Assembly: GCA_963575745.1 (NCBI GenBank)
Contig: CAUYUJ010020529.1
Location: forward strand, 12,501 to 76,500
Length of the DNA: 64,000 nt
Direction: 5' to 3'
Origin: Prorocentrum cordatum
Taxonomy: Eukaryota > Sar > Dinophyceae > Prorocentrales > Prorocentraceae
Part shown: one piece after another, positions 56,964 to 64,000 of the stretch
Numbering within the stretch: the first letter of the stretch is position 1
How the letters are laid out: the number at the start of each line of letters is the position of its first letter
Translations under genes and position numbers: made by a program
Notes under the pieces: generated by a model
Databases searched by the model: none
The model's input: only the letters and a program-made list of their open reading frames with translations
What the model was told of the DNA's origin: nothing

Positions 56964-57377
56964 TCTCGGATTCGAAACGATTCTCACAGGCAGGCGGTCG
57001 TGCGATGGCGGGGCAACTTACGGGAAGGCACAGACACATGGGCCCAGGAGATTTTTTGTGGCATCCCGGCCACACGACGCGGAGAGCTGTGCGACCCAGA
57101 AGGCGATGGGAGGACGCAGCGGCAGAATACACACTGTAAGGCTTACAACATGCGGAACTTGTTCATCTTGGCCTGAGGGCCCGCCGCGCTGCCCACTAGG
57201 GGGCCGTCCTTTGGACGTTCCGCGCGTGTCTGTCTTTCACCCAGCATAGATCTGTGTGCCCGCTTTGAAGCTTCTCGGAGTCTCAGCTTCGCGCTGGACG
57301 CACCACGAGCGCGCTGTACGTGCTCGCCAGCCACGGCGAAGGGCTCCGAGGTTCTCTATTTCGATGTTTTTCTCCAG

Positions 57378-57433
57378 GCCCCGCCGCTCCACCTTGCCCT
57401 CTTGCAAAGTGGATTCAGTGTTCGAGGTGCGAG
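57378..57433 (+). CDS. Candidate upstream exon of the WW-domain gene
   Basis: Bounded by TTTTTCTCCAG (ends 57377) and GTAAGC (57434), both good splice signals. Read in the phase that joins the next exon, it gives PAAPPCPLAKWIQCSRCE; WIQCSRC recalls zinc-finger CxxC segments. The link to the downstream exons is inferred from matching phase only. Confidence 0.4.
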
Positions 57434-57639
57434 GTAAGCGGCAGGCTTTGTCTTTCCCCCTAAGTTGTGCCCTGCCCGTTGAGTTCAATGGCCAGGCCCG
57501 CGCGCAGGCAACTCAATGTTGCATCTGCCAGCGCGTGTGGCTCTTAGGGCAGGCAATTTGAAGGGCAGCATAGAAGTCGTACCTCCCCATATTCCGAAAT
57601 GAGAGATCAATGAGAGATCGAGCTGAATGGGTTAGAGCG

Positions 57640-57962
57640 AGCGGGCTCCTCCTCAATCAGCATCCTGCTCCCCCCTCGCTTCCTTCTCCTCCTTCCCTCA
57701 CCATCCTGCTGCTACCCCCATCGACTCCTCGTTCTCCCGCCTTCTCTTCTGCCTCTTCTGCCACCCATCATCATCCTGCTCCCTCCTCGCTTCCCCCTCT
57801 TTCCCCCTTTTCCTCCTTTTCCTCACCATCCTCCCGCTCTCCCCTCGATTCCTCCTCCCCCACCCCCTCCCCCTCCCCCCCCCTCCCCCTCCCCCTCCTC
57901 CTCCTCCTCCTCCTGCTCCTCCTCCTCCTCCTCCTGCTCCTCCTCGTCGTACTTGCCGCACA
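57640..57962. repeat. Pyrimidine-rich intron sequence upstream of the WW exon
   Basis: Over 300 bases of CTCC-rich DNA ending TACTTGCCGCACAG. It would act as the polypyrimidine tract of the acceptor at 57962-57963. Confidence 0.7.
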
Positions 57963-57963
57963 G

Positions 57964-59317
57964 GAAGACGCGCTGTGCTTCCTCTTCGAGGCGGTCTCAG
58001 ACTGCTGGCTGCCGCCGGGCTGGGAGGTCGCCTTGTTTGTTTGGGGGGGGGCCGAAGGGGGACGGCGTGGGACGCGCGGAGCGAGCAATACCGCTTTCTC
58101 CACGCCAGAGGCCGAGGACGAGCGACTCGGCGTAGTCGGTTTTCTTCAAGTCGGAGAGGAGCGGGGAGGAGAGGGAATGAGAGGGCGGGGGAGGGATGGG
58201 AGGAGCAGAGGCCAGGGAAGGGAGGGGTGGGAGGAGAGGGGAGGGGAGCCAGCGGGGAGGAGGGGACAGAGGCGAGAGGGAAGGGGAGGGGAGCAAAGGG
58301 GAAAGCTGGATGCGCTTGCGCCATCTCTGTCTGCTGAACATCCTACTCCTCCCACCCATCCTTTCTCATCGCACTGTCTGTTTCTCCGTCCGCCGACGCG
58401 TGTCATCGAGGACCTGGAATTCCAAACAAAACCCCATCCTGCGCAATCGGAAAAAAGGGAGCTGCGTACATAGAAGGAAGAGGCCGCGGATGAGCAGGAG
58501 GATGATCAGGAGGAAATGGAGGACGATGAGGACTCAGGAGGACGAGGATGAACAGTACCAGCAGGAACTGGAGTGGAAGGAGTGGGAGGAGCAGGAGGAC
58601 CAGGGGAAGGCGGAGGAAGGGAAAGGATGGGGTCGACAGCGATGAAGAAGGACTCGCATCCAGAACAATGGCCCGCGCTGGGGCGAGAGTGCCATTCTGA
58701 ACGACGGGAGCAGACCGCCAATTCCAAAGTGAGCTGCAGCTGCAGCACCATATTTGTGAAACCATGTGTGTGTACGCGGAGACGGCGGAACAACTTCTGG
58801 AGAGTAATTTTCATATCAAGTGATAGTATACGGGAATGAGCTTCATATTGAGTAGTTGTGCACGGAAGTGGGTAGAGGCCAGTAGGTTGAGGGAGGAGGT
58901 GTGGGGCGGGCAGGCCGCGGGGGGATGACGGAAAGGGGCAGGGAACGGGGGTAGGGCGAGGAAGAGGGACCAGAGGAGGATGAGGAGGCGAAAGACGGTC
59001 AGCGCGAGGGGGCAGTTCATTTTTTCCGCCAGCTTTCAGCAAGGCAGTACTGAGGATGACCACAGTCAGTCATTCTCTTCCGCCGCCCTCCATCCTCACT
59101 CATCTGGTGCCCCCCCCTTCCCCGAGATCATCAGGGACCAGTTCGGCCAGTGCTATTTCGCCAGCCGCCTGACTGGGGAGGCGACGTGGATTCCTCCTTG
59201 CCCTGTTCGTCCTCCTGCCGTGCTGGTGAAGGTCGTCGTTGGTCGTGGTCGTGGTCGCCGCCATCGTGGGCATGGTCGTTGTCGTGGGGTCGTGCTGGTG
59301 GCGGTCGTCGTCGTCCT

Positions 59318-59349
<32 letters not shown>

Positions 59350-59516
59350 TCGCTGCACCTGGAGGCGACGTGGTCCCACCCGCTGGCGCCGCAGCTGCGG
59401 GAGCTGGCCGGCGTCTTCCGGATGTGCGTGCACTCGGACTCGCCGCCGTCGCTGCCGCGGCTGCCGTCGCCGCCGCCGGCTCAAGGGCCGAGGCTACAGT
59501 CGGGGCGCTGAAGAAG
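57964..59516 (+). CDS. WW-domain protein, CEP164-like N-terminal type (three exons seen, partial gene)
   Basis: Exon 57964-58026 encodes EDALCFLFEAVSDCWLPPGWE and ends at a GT donor. Exon 59127-59180, after CCCCCCCCTTCCCCGAG, encodes IIRDQFGQCYFASRLTGE. Exon 59365 onward encodes ATWSHPLAPQLRELAGVFRM. All junctions are phase 0. Together they give a complete WW domain: LPPGWE, the aromatic YF pair, TGEATW, and HP, followed by the LxxLRELxxVFR helix. The acidic LL-type helix before the WW and the HPL...LREL tail after it match the CEP164 N-terminal arrangement, a centriole appendage protein, but other WW proteins share it. Intron 1 (58027-59126) is 1.1 kb of purine-rich repeats; intron 2 (59181-59364) is 184 bases, GC-AG, largely a GTC repeat. 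The 3' end is unknown; the last exon stays open to 59511. Confidence 0.75.
58140..58320. repeat. GGGAGAGG purine-rich tract in intron 1
   Basis: Degenerate GGGAGGRG repeats. The rest of intron 1 (58321-59100) is unique to mildly GA-rich. Confidence 0.7.
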
Positions 59517-59739
59517 GAACCTTTTGCTTTTGGGAGGGGATCCGTGTCCCTTGATTGCTTCACAGTTTGCCTTCGGTTTTCCCTGTAGGGGGCCACGCCC
59601 GACCTGATGGCACTTGCGGTAGCTATGGTGCACCATCGTCAGATCGTTCCCTCCCAGTGGGGCCCAGCAGGTTGCGGTCGGGGGCCCGTGTTCGGCGTGT
59701 CGATCCGCCGGTTCGGGCCCACCACGCAGGCGCGCGACA
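59517..59739. other. Short unique spacer before the satellite
   Basis: No repeat or gene recognised. Confidence 0.4.
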
Positions 59740-62700
59740 CGCTGCGCGCGCCGCAGCCCCAGGCCTCCATTTGCCGAGCTTGTCCTGTCAGGCGATAGCA
59801 AGCATGAGCCAAGGGGGGACGCTGCGCACGCCGCAGTCCCAGGCCTCCATTTGCCGAACTTGTCCTCTTCAGGCGATCGCAAACATGGACCACTGGGCAC
59901 ACGCTGCGCGCGTCGCGGTCCCAGGCCTCCATTTGCCGAGCTTGTCCTCTCAGGCGATCGCAAACATGGGCCAGGGGGGACACGCTGCGCGCGTCGCGCC
60001 CCCAGGCCTCCATTTGCCGAGCTTGTCCTCTCACGGGATCGCAAACATGGACCAGGGGGGACACGCTGCGCGCGTCGCAGTCCCAAGCCTCCATGTGCCG
60101 AGCTTGTCCTCGCAGGCGATCGCAAGCGTGAACCAAGGGGGGGGTACGCTGCGCGCGTCGCAGTCCCGGACATCCATTTGCCGAGCTTGTCTTCTCAGGC
60201 GATCGCAAACGTGGACCAAGGGGGGCACGCAGCGCGCGTCGCAGTCCCAGGCCTCCATTTGCCGAGCTTGTTCTCTCAGGCGATCGCATGCGTGGACCAA
60301 GGGGGAGCACGCCGCGCGCGTCGCAGTCCCAGGCCTCCATTTGCCGAGCTTGTCTTTTTCAGGCGATCGCAAGCGCGGGCCAAGGGGGGGCGCGCTGCGC
60401 GCGTCTCAGTCCCAGGCCTCCATTTGCCGAGCTTGCCCCTTTCAGGCGATCGCAAACGTGGGCCAGGGGGGGGGCACGCTGCGCGCGTCGCACTCCCGGG
60501 CCTCAGTTTGCCGAGACTGTCCTCCCAGGCGATCGCAAACGTGGGCCGAGGAGGAACACTCCGCGCGCGTCTCATTCCCAGGCCTCCATCTGCCGAGCTT
60601 GTCCTCCCAGGCGATCGCAAACGTGGGCCGAGGGGGGGCGCGCCGCGGACGTCGCAGTCCCAGGCCTCCATGTGCCGAGCTTGTCTCTCCAGGCGATCGC
60701 ACGCCTGGGCCATGGGGGGCGCGCTGCGCGCGTCGCAGTCCCAGGCCTCCATTTGCCGAGCTTGCCCCCTCAGGCGATCGCATGCGTGGACCAAGGGGGG
60801 CACGCTGCGCACGTCGTAGCCCCAAACTTCCACGTGCCGAGTTTGTCCTCTCAGGCGATCGCAGGCGTGGGCCAGGAGGGGGGGGGGGGGGGGCGCGCCG
60901 CGCGCGTCGCAGTCCAAGGCCTCCCTTTGCCGAGCTTGTCCTCTCAGGCGATCGCAAACGTGGTCCAAGTGGGGGGCGCGCTGCGCGGGTCGCTGTCCCG
61001 GGCCTCCATCTTCTTGTCCTCTCAAGCGATCGCGAGCGCGGGCCAAGGGGGGCCGCGCTGCGCGCGTCGCAGTCCCAGGCCCCCACTTGCCGAGCTTGTC
61101 TTCTCAGGCGATCGCAAACGTGGACCAAGGGGGGGCGCGCCGGGCGCGCCGCGGCCCCAGGCCTCCATTTGCCGAGCTTGTCCTCTCAGGCGATCGCAAG
61201 CATGGGCCACGGGGGGACACGCTGCGCGCGTCGCAGTCCCAGGCCTGTATTTGCCGAGCTTGCCCTCTCAGGCGATCGCAAAAGTGGGCCAGGGGGGGCC
61301 GCGCTGCGCACATCGCAGTCCCAGGCCCCCACTGGCCGAGCTCGTCCTCCCAGGCGATCGCAAACGTGGGCCAAGGGGGGGCGCGCTGCGCGCGTCTCAG
61401 TCCCAGGCCTCCATTGCCGAGCTTGTCCTCTCAGGCGATCGCATGCGTGGACCACGGGGGGCCGCGCTGCGCGCGTCGCGGTCCCGGGCCTTCATTTGCC
61501 GAGCGAGTCCTTCCAGGCGGTCGCGAGAGTGGACCATGGAGGGACACGCTGAGGCGTCGCCGTCCCAGGCCTCCATTGGCCGAGCTTGTCCTCTCAGGCG
61601 ATCGCAAACATGGGCCAGGGGGGGACTTGCTGCGCGCGTCGCAGTCCCAGGCCTCCATTTGCCGAGCTTGCCCTCGTAGGCGATCGGTCGCAGCCCCAGG
61701 CTTCCAATTGCCGAGCTTGTTTCTCAGGCGATCGCAAACATGGACCAGCGGGGCGCGCTGCGCGCGTCGCAGTCGCAGGCTTCAATTTGCCGAGCTTGTC
61801 CTCTCAGGCGATTGCAGACGCGGGCCGCGGGGGGGCGCGCTGCGCGCGTCGCAGTCCCAGGCCCCCATTGGCCGAGCGTGTCCTCCTGAGCGATTGCAAG
61901 CGTGGACCAGGGGGGGGCACGCTGCAAACGTCGCAGTCCCAGGCCTCCATTTGCCGAGCTTGTCTTCTCAGGCGATCGCAAATTTGAGCCCGAGGGGGGA
62001 CTTCCTGCGCGAGTCGCAGTCCCAGGCCTCCATTTGCCGAGCTTGTCCTCTCAGGCGATCGCAGTCGCTGCCCCTGGCCTCCATTTGCCGAGCTTTTCCA
62101 CTCAGGCGATCGCAGGCATGGGCCAAGGGGGGGCACGCTGCGCGCTTTGCAGTCTCAGGCCCTATATGCCGAGCTTGTTCTCTCAGGCGATCGCAGGCGT
62201 GGACCCGGGGGGGGGCGCGGCGCGCGCGGCGCAGTCCCAGGCCCCGAATGGCCGAGTTCGTCCTCCCAGGCGATCGCAAGCGTGGACCAGGGGCCGAGCT
62301 TGTCCCCTCGGGCGATCGCAAGCATGGGCCAAGGGGGGATACGCTGCGCGCGTCGCAGTCCAAGCCTTCATTTGCCCAGCCTGTCCTCTCGGGTGATCGC
62401 AAGCGTTGGCAAAGGGTGGGCGCGCTGCGAGCGTCGCAGCCCCGTGCCTATTTGCCGAGCTTGTCCTCCCAGGCGATCGCAGGCATGGGCCAGGGGGGGG
62501 CGCGCAGCGCGCGTTGCAGTCTCAGACCTTTATGTGCCGAGCTTGTCCTCTCAGGCGATCGCAAGCGTGGACCAGGGGGGGGGCGCGCTTCGCGCGTCGC
62601 AGTCCCAGGCCCCCATTGGCCGAGCTTGCCCCCCCAGGCGATCGCATGCGTGGACCAGGGGGGGACACGCTGCAAACGTCGCAGCCCTGGGCCTCCATTT

Positions 62701-64000
62701 GCCGAGCTTGTCCCATCGGGCGATCGCAAGCATGGGCCAAGGGGGGACACGCTGCGCGCGTCGCAGTCCCGGACCTCCATTTGCCGATCATGTTCTCTCA
62801 GGCGATCGCAAGCGGGGACCAAGGGTGGGCGCGCTGCGCACGTCGCAGTCCCAGGCCTCCGTTTGCCAAGCTTGTCCTCCCAGGCGGTCGCAAGCATGGG
62901 CCAGGGGGGGGGGGCGCGTCGCGCGCGTCGCAGCCCCGGGCCTCCAATTACAGGGCTGACCCCCTCGGGCGACCGCAAGCGTGGGCCAATGGGGGGGCGC
63001 GCTGCGCACGTCGCAGCTCCCAGGCCTCCCTTTGCCGAGCTTGTCCTCCCAGGCAATCGCAAACGTGGGCCGAGGGGGGGCGCGCTGCGCGCGTCGCAGT
63101 CCCGGGCCCCCATTGGCCGAGTTTGTCCCATCAGGCGATCGCAAACGTCGGCCAGGGGTGGGGCACTCCACGCGCGTCGTAGCCCCAGGCCTCTATTTGC
63201 CGAGCTCGTCCTCTCAGGCGATCACAAGCGTGGACCGAGGGGGTGCGCGCTGCGCGCGTCGCAGTCCTAGGCCCCCATTGGCCGAGCTTGTCCTATCAGG
63301 CGATCGGAAACGTGGACCAAATGGGGGGCACGCTGCGTCGTCGCAGCCCCAGGCTTCCATTTGCCTGCTTGTCCTTTCAGACGATCGCAAACATAGACCT
63401 GGGGGGGGGGCACGCTGCGCGCGTCGCAGCTCCTTGCCGAGCTTGTCCTCCCAGGCGGTCGCAAACGTGGGCCGAGGGGGGGCGCGCTCCGCGCGTCGCA
63501 GTCCCAGGCCTCCATTTGTCGAGCCTGTCCTCTCAGGCCATCGCAAGCGTGGGCCAATGGTGGACACGCTGCGCACGTCGCAGTCCCAGGCCTCCATTTG
63601 CCGAGCTTGTCCTCTCAGGCGATCGCAAACGAGGGGGGACACGCTGCGCGCGTCGGAGCCCCAAGCCCCCATTTGCCGAGCTTTTCCCCCGGGCGATCGC
63701 AAGCATGGGCCGAAGGGGAACACGCTGTGCACGTCGCAGTCCCAAGCCTCCATTTGCCGAGCTTGCGTCGCAAGCGTGGACCGGGGGGGGGGGGGGGGGG
63801 GGGGCACGCTGCGCACGTCGCATTCCCAAGCCTCCATATGCCGAGCTCGTCCTCTCAGGTGATCGCAAACGTGGGCCACTGGGTGGGACGCGCTACGCAC
63901 GTCGCAGTCCGAAGGCTCCATTTGCCGAGCTCGTCCTCTCAGGCGATGGACAATTGGGGGGCGCGCTGCGCACGTCGCAGTCCCAGGCCTCCATTTGACG
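59740..64000. repeat. 81-bp satellite, about 50 units, continuing past the right edge
   Basis: GCGATCGC or a near form recurs every ~81 bases (59873, 59954, 60035 and so on). Blocks within each unit are GGGCCAAGGGGGG (variable G-run), GCGCTGCGCGCGTCGCAG, TCCCAGGCCTCCATTTGCC and GAGCTTGTCCTCTCAG. Unit length is 27 codons, so very long ORFs appear in several frames on both strands. Shortened units occur (near 61690, 62060, 62300, 63440, 63770) and G-runs vary from 4 to over 20. Confidence 0.95.

Noticed and set aside
59555-63998. ORFs of 250-730 codons over the right-hand end
   Set aside because: They follow the 81-bp satellite (27 codons per unit) and exist in several frames on both strands.

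Overview
This window reads as nuclear DNA of a large, GC-rich, repeat-filled eukaryotic genome, most likely a dinoflagellate. The taxon is inferred. Supports are a retroelement carrying a DNA cytosine methyltransferase, a combination I recall being reported for dinoflagellates; a Ty1/copia element with a degenerate pol of the kind common in dinoflagellates; a split WW-domain gene with an apparent GC-AG intron whose ends lie in a direct repeat; and the sheer density of satellites. No operon-like layout, rRNA, tRNA or CRISPR array was recognised.

Positions 1-9231 hold a decayed non-LTR retroelement. A basic proline/arginine-rich ORF is open at the left edge and ends in a TGATG overlap with a second ORF. 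That ORF successively encodes a DNMT3-like C5 methyltransferase, an APE-type endonuclease, a reverse transcriptase, a CCHC knuckle and an RNase H, broken by frameshifts and TAG stops. Positions 9483-17169 continue on the same strand with a C2H2-like finger, a nearly complete set of UPF1-type SF1 helicase motifs (with a 190-bp microsatellite inside motif III-IV), several Cys-rich modules and another P/R-rich ORF. Whether this is the tail of the same element is the main open question.

Positions 17170-38900 are almost wholly repeat DNA: foldback pairs, an extreme GCC tract, a ~270-bp tandem repeat, long purine tracts, a composite ~900-bp duplication with 83-bp units, (GTA)n, an 11-bp minisatellite, two arrays of a 102-bp satellite (one with higher-order structure), and (GT)n/(GGGCGT)n blocks. 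Positions ~38987-42250 hold a second decayed LINE (endonuclease, RT, C-terminal region).

Positions 42250-49292 hold CT-rich DNA, a GAT/GAC array, an AT-rich island and a near-perfect 1.04-kb inverted repeat (46059-47098 / 47717-48754) that may include one copied exon. A Ty1/copia element with 145-bp TG...CA LTRs and a 5-bp target duplication occupies 49298-55191. Positions 57378-59516 hold exons of the one plausible host gene, a WW-domain protein of CEP164-like type. From ~59740 to the right edge runs an 81-bp satellite of about 50 units, nearly every one carrying GCGATCGC. Very long ORFs in the 102-bp and 81-bp satellites come from unit lengths divisible by three and are not called as genes.
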